Part shown: in pieces, positions 10,113 to 18,358 of the stretch
How the letters are laid out: each line of letters opens with the position of its first letter
Position numbering within the stretch: the first letter of the stretch is position 1
From: Proteiniborus sp. DW1
Lineage (GTDB): Bacteria > Bacillota > Clostridia > Tissierellales > Proteiniboraceae
Length of the DNA: 64,000 bases
Reading direction: 5' to 3'
Assembly (NCBI RefSeq): GCF_900095305.1
Contig: NZ_FMDO01000017.1
Coordinates: 23,141 to 87,140 of the forward strand
Notes under the pieces: generated by a model
Seen by the model: only the letters and a program-made list of their open reading frames with translations
What the model was told of the DNA's origin: nothing
The model's database searches: none
Position numbers and translations under genes: made by a program

Positions 10113-10934
10113 GTGAGTAGAAGAAAACTGATAGATAATACTGCTAAGATACTAATTTGGCTATCTGCCTTAATTACAGTTGGAGCTCTTGCGTGGATTT
10201 TAATACATGTAATTTCAAACGGATTATCAGAAATAAATTGGAGCTTTTTAACAAACAACCCTTCTGATGATGAAGCGGGAATATTTCCTATGATTATAAG
10301 TACTCTTTATATTGTATTATTGTCTATTGCTATTTCTACGCCTATCGGCGTATGCTCTGCAATATACTTAGTCGAATATGCAAAACCAGGTAAGGTAGTC
10401 AGAATAATAAGATTTGCAACTGAAAGCTTGGCAGGAATTCCATCCATTATATATGGTTTGTTTGGGATGATTTTTTTCGTTATTGTACTTGGACTAAAGT
10501 TCTCACTAATATCAGGTGCAATTACACTAAGTATGATGGTACTACCTACAATCATTAGAACTACAGAAGAAGCACTTAAAGCAGTACCTAGAAGCTTTAG
10601 AGAAGGAAGCTTAGCCTTAGGAGCATCAAAGCTTAGAACTATTTTTAAAGTAATATTGCCAAGTGCAGCACCAGGAATTATTACAGCTATAATATTGAGC
10701 ATTGGTAGAGTTGTAGGTGAAACAGCAGCTGTATATTTAACAGCAGGAATGGTTCCTAGACTGCCAACAAGCATTATGGATTCAGGAAGGACATTATCGG
10801 TTCATTTATATATTTTAGCTAAAGAAGGTATATCCTTTGAACAAGCTGATGCTACTGCACTAGTATTGATTATAGTTGTGGCATTAATAAATTTTATAGC
10901 TAATAAAATAGGAGCTAGAATGAAGAGGGTATAA
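10113..10934 (+). CDS. pstA: Phosphate ABC transporter permease PstA
   Basis: Second permease of the Pst system, pairing with PstC to form the channel. It has six predicted spans, the PstA-type ESLAGIPSIIYGLFG segment and a coupling helix around SFREGSLALGASKLRTIFKVILP. GIGRVVGETAAV-like residues follow, as in PstC, reflecting the shared ancestry. Of two in-frame GTG codons, the one at 10113 is preferred because AAGGTGGG (10097-10104) is properly spaced for it and overlaps the one at 10104. It ends with a basic RMKRV tail before pstB. Confidence 0.94.
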   Translation: MSRRKLIDNTAKILIWLSALITVGALAWILIHVISNGLSEINWSFLTNNPSDDEAGIFPMIISTLYIVLLSIAISTPIGVCSAIYLVEYAKPGKVVRIIRFATESLAGIPSIIYGLFGMIFFVIVLGLKFSLISGAITLSMMVLPTIIRTTEEALKAVPRSFREGSLALGASKLRTIFKVILPSAAPGIITAIILSIGRVVGETAAVYLTAGMVPRLPTSIMDSGRTLSVHLYILAKEGISFEQADATALVLIIVVALINFIANKIGARMKRV

Positions 10935-10977
10935 ACTAGATGTATTTTAGTCAAAGATAGATAGAGGAGTTGAGGAT

Positions 10978-11733
10978 ATGAGCAAAGATAAGTTTTCAGT
11001 AAAAGATCTAAACCTGTTTTACGGAGATATGCAAGCGCTTAAATCCGTTAATATGCAAATACCTGAAAAGCAAATTACTGCATTAATAGGACCTTCAGGA
11101 TGTGGCAAATCCACATTTTTGAAAACATTAAATCGTATGAATGATCTAGTAGAAAACTGCAAAATAACTGGTGAAATTATGCTAGATGGACAAGATATAT
11201 ATAAGAACGTTGATGTCATAGAATTAAGAAAAAAGGTTGGGATGGTATTCCAAAAGCCTAACCCTTTTCCAATGAGTATTTATGATAATGTAGCCTATGG
11301 GCCAAGAACTCATGGAATCCGTAATAAGGCTAAATTGGATGAGATTGTGGAGATGAGTTTACGAGCTGCTGCTATATGGGATGAGCTAAAGGATAGACTA
11401 AAGAAAAACGCTCTAGGATTATCTGGTGGGCAACAGCAAAGACTTTGTATTGCAAGAGCATTGGCAGTAGAGCCAGAAGTGTTGCTTATGGATGAGCCTA
11501 CGTCAGCATTAGACCCGATTTCTACATTGAAAATAGAAGACTTAGCTACACAGCTAAAAGAAAAATATACTATTGTTATAGTAACTCATAATATGCAGCA
11601 AGCAGGACGTATATCAGATAATACTGCATTCTTTTTACATGGTGAGGTAATTGAGTATTCATCTACTATAAAGATTTTCAGTAATCCAGACGATAAACGC
11701 ACTGAGGATTATATTACAGGCAGATTCGGTTAA
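10978..11733 (+). CDS. pstB: Phosphate ABC transporter ATPase PstB
   Basis: Cytoplasmic ATPase powering phosphate import. At 251 residues it is the standard PstB size. Walker A is GPSGCGKST, the signature is [16 protein letters not shown], Walker B is [13 protein letters not shown], and the switch His is in [13 protein letters not shown], the last being characteristic of PstB. The N-terminal [17 protein letters not shown] is also typical. A strong GAGGAGTTGAGG site precedes the ATG. It is followed 13 bases later by phoU. Confidence 0.96.
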   Translation: MSKDKFSVKDLNLFYGDMQALKSVNMQIPEKQITALIGPSGCGKSTFLKTLNRMNDLVENCKITGEIMLDGQDIYKNVDVIELRKKVGMVFQKPNPFPMSIYDNVAYGPRTHGIRNKAKLDEIVEMSLRAAAIWDELKDRLKKNALGLSGGQQQRLCIARALAVEPEVLLMDEPTSALDPISTLKIEDLATQLKEKYTIVIVTHNMQQAGRISDNTAFFLHGEVIEYSSTIKIFSNPDDKRTEDYITGRFG

Positions 11734-11746
11734 TAGGAGGGATAGT

Positions 11747-12403
11747 ATGGTTAGACATGCTTTTGATGTTAGCTTAGAAAATTTAAACTTAGATCTTGTA
11801 AGAATGGCAAGTGCAGTAGAAAAATCAATTGATCAATCTATACTAGCTTTAAAAAATAAGGATATAGAATTAGCTAAAAAGGTTGTTGAAGAAGATGATA
11901 TTATAGATGACATGAATGCTGAAATAGAAGCAAAATGTATCAGGCTAATAGCAACACAGCAGCCACTAGCAAAGGATTTGAGGCTGATTACTTCAATACT
12001 AAAAATGATTACAGACTTAGAAAGAATAGCAGATCAATCAGCAGATATTAGCGAGCTTATGTTAAATATAAGAGAAGAGGACTATATAAAGCCTTTAATA
12101 GACGTCCCTAAGGCAGCAGAGGTAGCACGTGAAATGGTTAAAGAAGCTATAGATGCTTATGTTAACAAGGATGTTGAATTGGCTAAAAAGGTATGTAAGA
12201 AAGATGAAATAGTTGATGAATATTATGAAACAATTTTAATGGATTTGAAAAATCTTATGAAAAAGAATCCTGATAACATAGAACAAGGGATAATACTTAT
12301 TCAAGTAGCCAAATATATAGAAAGAATCAGTGACCATGCTACAAACCTTGCAGAATGGGTAATATATATAATTACAGGTAAGCATGAAACATTAAACTTC
12401 TAG
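11747..12403 (+). CDS. phoU: Phosphate signalling protein PhoU
   Basis: Peripheral regulator that links Pst transport status to the PhoR sensor and limits phosphate uptake. The 218-residue all-helical protein has two PhoU repeats (about 1-110 and 115-218), each with the E/D-rich metal-binding pattern (DDIIDDMN; KDEIVDEYYETI) and the family's RIADQSADI / RISDHATNLAE segments. It closes the operon and is followed by a terminator. Confidence 0.95.
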   Translation: MVRHAFDVSLENLNLDLVRMASAVEKSIDQSILALKNKDIELAKKVVEEDDIIDDMNAEIEAKCIRLIATQQPLAKDLRLITSILKMITDLERIADQSADISELMLNIREEDYIKPLIDVPKAAEVAREMVKEAIDAYVNKDVELAKKVCKKDEIVDEYYETILMDLKNLMKKNPDNIEQGIILIQVAKYIERISDHATNLAEWVIYIITGKHETLNF

Positions 12404-12425
12404 AAGCAAAAAATACCATTCTCTT

Positions 12426-12467
12426 AAATCATCTCTAAAATTATCTTCAACAGGGATGATTTTTTTA
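12426..12467 (+). terminator. Terminator of the pst-phoU operon
   Basis: AAATCATCTC at 12426-12435 pairs with GGGATGATTT, which ends in a run of seven T. This is a standard rho-independent terminator. Confidence 0.8.
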
Positions 12468-12502
12468 CTTTGATAGAAGCTTTTCTTTTTAGGTAGATAA
12501 AA

Positions 12503-12533
12503 TTGAAAATGGGTAATATAATAATGTTATACT
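12503..12533 (+). promoter_or_regulatory. Likely promoter of the CDF transporter gene
   Basis: TTGAAA (12503-12508) and TATACT (12528-12533) are separated by 19 bases, slightly long for sigma-A. A TATAAT at 12517-12522 also exists but lacks a -35. Confidence 0.4.
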
Positions 12534-12582
12534 AAAAAAGGAGCATTTGTTTTTATCATATTTTCTGAATTGGGGTGTAGTT

Positions 12583-13758
12583 TTGACAAATTTATTAATT
12601 AGATTATTCGTTAAAGATTATCAAAATACTTCTAATTATAGAGTGCGGGAGCGCTACGGTAAGTTTGCTAGTATTACAGGCATTATTTCGAATTTTTTGC
12701 TTTTCTTAATTAAGATAGTTGCAGGATTGGTTTTTAATAGTATATCAATCATAGCTGATGCTATAAACAATTTATCAGATTCAGGTTCCTCAATTATTAC
12801 TTTAATAGGATTTAAAATTTCTGGAATGCCTGCTGATAAGAATCACCCATATGGGCATAAGCGGATGGAATATGTATCGGGTCTAATTGTATCTATAATT
12901 ATTTTGGTTTTAGGAGTACAGCTTGTTTTCAGTTCTTTAGGCAAAATAATCAAACCTGAGGTCACTATATTTAGTATGGTCTCAGTAGTTATACTGGTGA
13001 TTTCAATATTGATAAAGCTTTGGCAAAGCTTGTTCTATAGAAAAATTGGAAAAAAGATAAATTCAACAACCCTTATTGCAACATCAATAGATAGCCGAAA
13101 TGATATCCTTTCAACAACTGCTGTCTTAACTGGTGTTTTTATTACTCAAGTAACTGGCTTTAATTTAGATGGCTATATAGGTGTTGCAGTTGCATTGTTC
13201 ATTATATTTTCTGGAGTTGGACTTATTAAAGAAACCATAAATCCACTGCTAGGAACCGCACCTACAAAAGAGCTAGTAGATAGTATCTATGAAAAAATTT
13301 TAAGCTATGATGGTATTATTGGGCTTCATGATCTGACAGTACATAGCTATGGGGAAGGGAAATGCTTTGCATCTGTGCATTGCGAGATGTCAGCTGAAAA
13401 TGATATTATGGCAAGCCACGATGTTATAGATAATATTGAGCGGGACTTTCTAAAAGAAGAAGGCATCAATTTAGTTATTCACCTTGATCCTGTTGTTACT
13501 AACGATGCTAGAACTAATAAGCTTAGAGCAGAAATAGAATATATACTTGAAAATTTATCTCCAGAAATAGGTATGCATGATTTTCGTGTTGTATGGAGTA
13601 AAAGTCATTCTAATCTAATATTTGATGTGGTAGTTCCTTATGATTTTAAATGGAGTGATGATGAGCTAGTTAAGCTTATTTCTGATAGAATTTATGAGCT
13701 GAATCCAAATTATCATACATCCATAACTGTTGATCATGATTATGTGCCAACTTTATAA
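12583..13758 (+). CDS. Cation diffusion facilitator (CDF) metal exporter
   Basis: Membrane antiporter that exports a divalent metal (Mn, Fe, Zn or Co) in exchange for protons. It has six predicted spans. The metal site is shown by SIIADAINNLSDSGSS in span 2 and SIDSRNDILSTTAVLTG in span 5, and the loop motif NHPYGHKRMEY is typical. After the membrane part there is a cytoplasmic CDF dimerisation domain, then an additional similar segment, giving about 391 residues, roughly 100 more than short family members. The TTG at 12583 has GGGGTG five bases upstream; a TTG at 12547 is a weaker alternative. Metal choice cannot be decided. Confidence 0.88.
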   Translation: MTNLLIRLFVKDYQNTSNYRVRERYGKFASITGIISNFLLFLIKIVAGLVFNSISIIADAINNLSDSGSSIITLIGFKISGMPADKNHPYGHKRMEYVSGLIVSIIILVLGVQLVFSSLGKIIKPEVTIFSMVSVVILVISILIKLWQSLFYRKIGKKINSTTLIATSIDSRNDILSTTAVLTGVFITQVTGFNLDGYIGVAVALFIIFSGVGLIKETINPLLGTAPTKELVDSIYEKILSYDGIIGLHDLTVHSYGEGKCFASVHCEMSAENDIMASHDVIDNIERDFLKEEGINLVIHLDPVVTNDARTNKLRAEIEYILENLSPEIGMHDFRVVWSKSHSNLIFDVVVPYDFKWSDDELVKLISDRIYELNPNYHTSITVDHDYVPTL

Positions 13759-13775
13759 TCTATAGTTAAAAAGAA

Positions 13776-13808
13776 AGAGAACAGGCAAATGGTTTAAGCC
13801 TGTTCTCT
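13776..13808. terminator. Bidirectional terminator between converging genes
   Basis: AGAGAACAGGC (13776-13786) and GCCTGTTCTCT (13798-13808) form a perfect 11-bp stem. T-rich tracts follow on both strands. It overlaps the stop codon of the reverse-strand channel gene and serves both that gene and the CDF gene. Confidence 0.85.
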
Positions 13809-15029
13809 AATATTTTTAAGATCATGGCCAGATGGGCTTTGAAATAGCTTAAGTTCAAATAAATCTGTCACTGCTAAAATATGATCAAAAATATCAGCCT
13901 GTGCCTTTTCATAATTGACCCAATTAGTATCATTTATGAACAGGTAAAGCTCTAAGGGCAACCCGTGCTCGCCAGGAGGCAAATGCCTTACCATGTGTAT
14001 CATGTGTTTATGAACCATGGGGTGATTTTTTAAGTAATTTTCTATATATATTCTAAATGTACCTATATTTGTGAGATGTCTTCCGTTTATTAAAAGCTCA
14101 TCATTAATATTATTTGCTTTATTATATTGTTCAATTTCTTTTTCCTTGTTAAGAATATATTCAGTTAAGAAATGTACTTTTTTAAACTTTTCTATCATTT
14201 CTTTAGAACAAAACTTAATAGTATTCACATCTATATAGATAGACCGTTTTACACGACGTCCTCCAGCCTCTCTCATTCCTCTCCAGTTTCTAAAAGAATC
14301 TGAAATAAGGGCATATGATGGAATAGTAACTATGGTTTTATCGAAATTTTGGACTTTAACAGTATTTAAGGATATATCAATAACATCTCCATCTGCTCCA
14401 TACTTTGGCATTTCAATCCAATCTCCAATTTGCAACATATCATTTGCAGATAATTGTATACCTGCTACCAAACCAAGAATTGAATCCTTAAATACTAATG
14501 TGAAAACTGCTGTAAGAGCTCCAATACCGCTTAGCAGGATTATTGGGCTTTCTCCTATTAGAGAAGCAATGATTACAATACCCATTATTATATAAAAACC
14601 AATTTTAAATACTTGTATAATGCCTTTTATAGGTCTTTGTTTAGAAACTGGGTGGGTTTTGTAAATGTCGTGTAGAGCATCAACTACTGAATTTACAACA
14701 GTCATAGTAATTATTAAAATATATACCCTAGAAAATCTTTGAATTATTTCTGAAAAGCTTCCAAAAAAATGAGCAAATGAATATACAATGATACCAGGAA
14801 TAATCATGGATAGCTTCTCAAACACTTTTCTTTGTAATAGATAGTCGTCCCATTTAAATTTATTTTTTTCTATATATTTTGAAAGAATTTTAAGTATAAT
14901 TTTTTTAACTATAAAATTTACAACTATACATATTAATATAATTGATAGTACTAGAATCACAATTGAAAGTGTTTTAGATATATTATCATCTAATCCGTAA
15001 TTTGATAGAAAATCATTAACAAACTCCAT
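13794..15029 (-). CDS. MscS-family mechanosensitive ion channel (YbdG-like)
   Basis: Tension-gated membrane channel that releases solutes on osmotic downshock. The 411-residue protein has about five N-terminal spans, the pore-lining and beta domain (LSGIGALTAVFTLVFKDSILGLVAGIQLSANDMLQIGDWIEMP), then the conserved DGDVIDISLNTVKVQNFDKTIVTIPSYALI region. The extra N-terminal spans and long C-terminal domain resemble YbdG-type rather than small MscS channels. The ATG at 15029 follows GGAGA by 11 bases; a longer reading to 15086 would run into a terminator and has no ribosome site. Confidence 0.9.
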   Translation of the reverse strand: MEFVNDFLSNYGLDDNISKTLSIVILVLSIILICIVVNFIVKKIILKILSKYIEKNKFKWDDYLLQRKVFEKLSMIIPGIIVYSFAHFFGSFSEIIQRFSRVYILIITMTVVNSVVDALHDIYKTHPVSKQRPIKGIIQVFKIGFYIIMGIVIIASLIGESPIILLSGIGALTAVFTLVFKDSILGLVAGIQLSANDMLQIGDWIEMPKYGADGDVIDISLNTVKVQNFDKTIVTIPSYALISDSFRNWRGMREAGGRRVKRSIYIDVNTIKFCSKEMIEKFKKVHFLTEYILNKEKEIEQYNKANNINDELLINGRHLTNIGTFRIYIENYLKNHPMVHKHMIHMVRHLPPGEHGLPLELYLFINDTNWVNYEKAQADIFDHILAVTDLFELKLFQSPSGHDLKNIREQA

Positions 15030-15074
15030 GTTTATAATGTTCTCCTTTCGTACATCTAGGAACTTAAAAGAAAG

Positions 15075-15120
15075 AACTCCTTCCACATAAGGATTAAAAG
15101 TCTCCTATTAGGAAGGAGTT
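15075..15120 (-). terminator. Terminator after the nitroreductase gene
   Basis: On the reverse strand AACTCCTTCC and GGAAGGAGTT form a perfect 10-bp stem with a 26-base loop, followed by CTTTCTTTT. It lies between the nitroreductase and channel genes. Confidence 0.75.
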
Positions 15121-15124
15121 AATG

Positions 15125-15658
15125 TTATTTAATGTAATTTATTGAAATTCTATCTGCAGGAATTTCTCTCTCTACAAGCTCTTCTGTTGGATAGCCAAGC
15201 GTTATGGCAGAGACTGGATTAAAATCTTCAGGTATTTCTAATTCTTTCTTTAAGCTCTCATTAATAGCACCTGCTCTTATAAATCCAAGTAAATATACAC
15301 TACCAAGTCCAATATCAGTAGCAGCTAGGTGCATATTTTCTATTATACAAGCTGCATTTGCATATGTACTGCTTACTTTAGCAGGGTCCCTTAATCTACA
15401 AGATACTATAACAACTGTTGGTGCACCATAGAATGGATTAGCATCAGGTTTATTAGAAATCTCAGCTGTGGATTTTACCATTTTGCTTAATAGTTCAGTG
15501 TTTTGTACAACAGTAAGATGAACATCTTCATATAATCCATTCCCAACAGGTGCAGCATTAGCTGCAAGTAACACTTTATTTAGTTCTTCATTAGTAATTT
15601 GCTCAGGCTTATAGCTTCTAGTTGATTTTCTTGTTTTTATTGTTTTAAAGAATTCCAT
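15125..15658 (-). CDS. Nitroreductase-family FMN oxidoreductase
   Basis: Flavin (FMN) dependent NAD(P)H oxidoreductase of the nitroreductase superfamily, cytoplasmic. The 177-residue protein begins FFKTIKTRKSTRSYKPEQIT, the family's FMN-phosphate binding RRSxRxF/Y pattern, then has AANAAPVGNGLYEDVHLTVV and ends with the DFNPVSAITLGYPTEE segment. A GGGAGGG site lies six bases before the ATG. Physiological substrate unknown; it is a single-gene unit with its own terminator. Confidence 0.88.
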   Translation of the reverse strand: MEFFKTIKTRKSTRSYKPEQITNEELNKVLLAANAAPVGNGLYEDVHLTVVQNTELLSKMVKSTAEISNKPDANPFYGAPTVVIVSCRLRDPAKVSSTYANAACIIENMHLAATDIGLGSVYLLGFIRAGAINESLKKELEIPEDFNPVSAITLGYPTEELVEREIPADRISINYIK

Positions 15659-15742
15659 TCATATCCCTCCCAAGTTTATTATACAACAAAGATTAGAAAA
15701 TAAAAAATTATTATCAAAAATTTAGGTGGGGACATAAAATAA

Positions 15743-15767
15743 CCTCTGCCACAAAATATGACAGAGG
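15743..15767 (-). terminator. Terminator of the GntR-ABC operon
   Basis: On the reverse strand CCTCTGTCA and TGGCAGAGG form a stem with a short A/T loop, followed by TTATTTT. It sits 13 bases after the permease stop. Confidence 0.8.
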
Positions 15768-15779
15768 GAACACCTATTA

Positions 15780-16565
15780 TTAGTCTAAGTTTAATTTCTT
15801 TTCAAAAATACGATTAGTTATTATATAGAATACTGCACCTATTAATGAAATCATTATAATGCTAATAGGGAAAATCGTTCTCGGGAACATGTTTGTGAAG
15901 TTTAAGCTATTAGTTGTGATAAAACTCGCAAGAACTAGAACTAATAGCATGATTAGCTGCAAGCCATTATAAATAACAACATAAGATATAAGGGATGCTA
16001 TAATCTTATGCTTACTAAACAACTGGCCTATAGCAATAGAAGCATAAACTACTAGAATGTTCGTTACAGCACTTACAAATATCATAAGAATCAATTCAAT
16101 AACTAAAATCACAGAATTACCACCGAAGGTTGCGCTTAATTCTTCTGGAATTTTTCTTATTTCATTTATTATAGAGCTTGCATCGGTTGACGTAATGAAG
16201 GCTGCAGAAAATGATGATACTACGAATATTGTGCTAATAAGTAACCAGAATAGTGTAACTGTTAATTTTGATATAATTAACTGATGAGAATTTACTGGCA
16301 ATGTAAACATTAAATATCCTTCATCGCTTAAAAGGTTTTTATAAAACCGAACTATCATTAGTAATACTGTAGTCACTAAAATGGCTAAGATAAGAATAAC
16401 TTGAGTAAATATCAGAAATCCAATAAAAAACATTAATATTCCTTCTCCAATATCTAATCGGAATACGAAACGATTTACTAAAGATATAAATAACAGAGCT
16501 ATATATAAAGGCACTAGTAATCTTGATGTTGCCATTAATTCATGTTTCATCAATTTACCTAGCAT
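15780..16565 (-). CDS. ABC-2 type transporter permease
   Basis: Six-span membrane protein of 261 residues that would pair with the upstream ATPase. It has the ABC-2 exporter look: an N-terminal KHELMATSRLL helix before span 1 and a YLMFTLPVNSHQLIISKL coupling segment after span 2, as in permeases next to YtrA regulators. Its ATG overlaps the end of the ATPase gene and has a CCTCCC-complement ribosome site. The exported substrate is unknown; related operons respond to cell-envelope antibiotics. Confidence 0.85.
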   Translation of the reverse strand: MLGKLMKHELMATSRLLVPLYIALLFISLVNRFVFRLDIGEGILMFFIGFLIFTQVILILAILVTTVLLMIVRFYKNLLSDEGYLMFTLPVNSHQLIISKLTVTLFWLLISTIFVVSSFSAAFITSTDASSIINEIRKIPEELSATFGGNSVILVIELILMIFVSAVTNILVVYASIAIGQLFSKHKIIASLISYVVIYNGLQLIMLLVLVLASFITTNSLNFTNMFPRTIFPISIIMISLIGAVFYIITNRIFEKKLNLD

Positions 16566-17257
16566 TTGAACACCTCCCTGAATAATGAGTCTATTGATTT
16601 ATTTTCTGCTGCTCTTACATCATCTACAGACGAGTGGAGGATAATAGAACCCTCTTTTAGAAATATGACTTCATCTAATACTTTTTCTATATCCGCAATA
16701 AGATGTGTAGATATCAATATAGTTGAGTTTTTTCTATAATTATTGATAATAGTATTTAGGATATAATCCCTTGCTGCTGGATCTACTCCGCCTATTGGTT
16801 CATCAAGACAGTATAAGTCTGCTTCACGGCTCATAACTAATATTAATTGAACCTTTTCTTTAGTTCCCTTTGACAAAGTCTTTAATTGTCTTTCTGGGTC
16901 AATTTTTAAATCTGCCAACATATCATAGGCTTTTTTGGGGTTAAAATTTTCATAAAAGTCCTGAAAAAATTTAACAACTTGAGAAATTTTCATCCAATCA
17001 GCCAAATAAGTTTTTTCAGGTAAATATGATACTATTTTCTTAGTTTCTATTCCTGGTGTCTTACCTGCAATTTGTATGTTTCCACTATCAGGTAGTAATA
17101 GTCCATTTATCAATTTTAGTAAAGTAGTTTTACCACTGCCATTTGACCCTAATAGTCCTATTATGCGACCTCTTTCTAATGTTAAATTTACATCAGAAAG
17201 TGCAGTAAAGCCTGAATATATTTTCGTTAATGATTTGCACTCTAGAATAGGATTCAT
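16559..17257 (-). CDS. ABC transporter ATP-binding protein (YtrB-like)
   Basis: Cytoplasmic ATPase of an ABC-2 exporter. Walker A is GSNGSGKTTLLK, Walker B LYCLDEPIGGVDP and the switch His is in LISTHLIADIEKV. The signature is LSKGTKEKVQL, the divergent form seen in YtrB-type ATPases. 232 residues. Its ATG overlaps the GntR gene's stop by 4 bases and its own end overlaps the permease start, so all three are one transcript. Confidence 0.9.
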   Translation of the reverse strand: MNPILECKSLTKIYSGFTALSDVNLTLERGRIIGLLGSNGSGKTTLLKLINGLLLPDSGNIQIAGKTPGIETKKIVSYLPEKTYLADWMKISQVVKFFQDFYENFNPKKAYDMLADLKIDPERQLKTLSKGTKEKVQLILVMSREADLYCLDEPIGGVDPAARDYILNTIINNYRKNSTILISTHLIADIEKVLDEVIFLKEGSIILHSSVDDVRAAENKSIDSLFREVFKC

Positions 17258-17625
17258 TTTCTCATCTCCTCTAATATTTTAGTAACACATTCTAAGATTT
17301 CATCTTCTTCGTACCCAAGTTGTTTCATTTTTTCTATAAACTCTATAATAATATTCTTAGCAGACTGTTTCTTTAGTTTTTTGATGATTTCTATATCTGA
17401 AGTTATATATCTGCCACTGGTTCGGTTAGTGTAAACTAATCCAGTTTGCTCCAGTTCAGCTAATGCTCTCTGCATGGTGTTAGGATTGACCCCAGCTTCA
17501 GCAGCTAACTCTCGTACTGAGGGAAGCTTATCTCCAAGATTATAGTAACCTGAAATAATTCCTGCCTGAATCTGTTCAATTAGCTGAATATAAACCGGTC
17601 GTTCAGAGTCAATATTCCATTGCAT
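17254..17625 (-). CDS. GntR-family transcriptional regulator, YtrA subfamily
   Basis: DNA-binding repressor of 123 residues: a GntR winged helix (PVYIQLIEQIQAGIISGYYNLGDKLPSVRELAAEAGVNPNTMQRALAELE) followed by only about 50 residues, the short effector region that defines the YtrA subgroup. Such proteins repress their own operon and release it when envelope stress or a ligand is sensed. The gene starts just after a perfect palindrome, so autoregulation is expected. It is the first gene of the regulator-ATPase-permease transcript. Confidence 0.92.
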   Translation of the reverse strand: MQWNIDSERPVYIQLIEQIQAGIISGYYNLGDKLPSVRELAAEAGVNPNTMQRALAELEQTGLVYTNRTSGRYITSDIEIIKKLKKQSAKNIIIEFIEKMKQLGYEEDEILECVTKILEEMRK

Positions 17626-17644
17626 TTCACCACTCCTTACTACT

Positions 17645-17690
17645 TATATTGTATTATTGTATTAAGTACTTAATACAATAATACAATATA
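17645..17690. promoter_or_regulatory. 46-bp perfect palindrome, probable GntR operator
   Basis: Bases 17645-17667 are the exact reverse complement of 17668-17690. The centre is TTAAGTACTTAA and each arm repeats ATTGTATT in tandem, so the site could hold two nested dimers. It lies 19 bases before the reverse-strand GntR start and overlaps plausible TTGTAT/TACAAT promoter hexamers. YtrA-type regulators bind AT-rich inverted repeats at this position. Confidence 0.8.
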
Positions 17691-17741
17691 TATTTTACAA
17701 TTGCAACATGAATTTTATAAAATTAAAATTTTTTTGAACAG

Positions 17742-17803
17742 TTGACATGTGAAAATATATGAAATATAATGAAATATGTGAAAAAATATGAAAATATATG
17801 AAA
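17742..17803 (+). promoter_or_regulatory. Consensus promoter with phased TGAAA boxes
   Basis: TTGACA (17742-17747), 17 bases, TATAAT (17765-17770): a perfect sigma-A promoter for the helix-turn-helix gene. TGAAA recurs at 17750, 17760, 17770, 17779, 17789 and 17799, nearly one helical turn apart, from the spacer into the leader. This could be a cooperative binding array or phased A-tract bend. Confidence 0.75.
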
Positions 17804-17877
17804 ATGCGTAAAAAGATATAAAATAAAAGTACCATCAAATGAAATTAAATAAATGTCGAGTAAAGGAGAGAGGTAGA

Positions 17878-18327
17878 TTGAAATTTCAAAAGCTATACAC
17901 TGTAGATGATATTGCTATGATGACAGGGCTTACTAGTAGAACAATTCGAAATTATTTAAAGGATGGAAAGCTAAAAGGAAAAAAAATTGGAGCACAATGG
18001 AGATTTACAGAAGAAGATATTAGTGCTTTATTTACAGATAAGAGCTTTGAGAATGAAGTAACTGTATCAAAAAATAAAATGGTAATTGATTTTCTTGAAG
18101 CAAAAGAACAGTCCAAAGTTTCCATTTGCTCTATAGTTGATTACCCATGTAGAGACAGGAAAGTAGTAGAAAACATTTGTCAAGAGATGATTGAGCAAGT
18201 TAACTCTTATAAAAATAAGGATGAGATTAAATTTTCCTATCAATATTTAAAAGAGGAAGGAAAGGCAAGATTTATTGTAATTGGTATACCTGAGAAGGTA
18301 ATTGAATTACTTAATAAAATCAAGTGA
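17878..18327 (+). CDS. MerR/excisionase-like helix-turn-helix protein
   Basis: Small DNA-binding protein of 149 residues. Residues 1-55 form an excisionase/MerR-type helix-turn-helix (YTVDDIAMMTGLTSRTIRNY, then LKGKKIGAQWRFTEEDI). The remaining 95 residues, with ICSIVDYPCRDRKV and a mixed helix-strand pattern, have no family I recognise and may be a sensor or dimer domain. The TTG at 17878 is chosen for the AAAGGAGAGAGG site just upstream; an ATG at 17839 lacks one. Phased repeats in its promoter suggest it may control itself. The HExxH gene follows after 31 bases, probably in the same transcript. Confidence 0.75.
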   Translation: MKFQKLYTVDDIAMMTGLTSRTIRNYLKDGKLKGKKIGAQWRFTEEDISALFTDKSFENEVTVSKNKMVIDFLEAKEQSKVSICSIVDYPCRDRKVVENICQEMIEQVNSYKNKDEIKFSYQYLKEEGKARFIVIGIPEKVIELLNKIK

Positions 18328-18358
18328 TAGTAGAATTAGCGAAAGGGGGAAGGAATAA

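Noticed and set aside
17750..17803. CRISPR-like array
   Set aside because: Repeat units are only five bases in 10-base steps, far too short; they are promoter elements.
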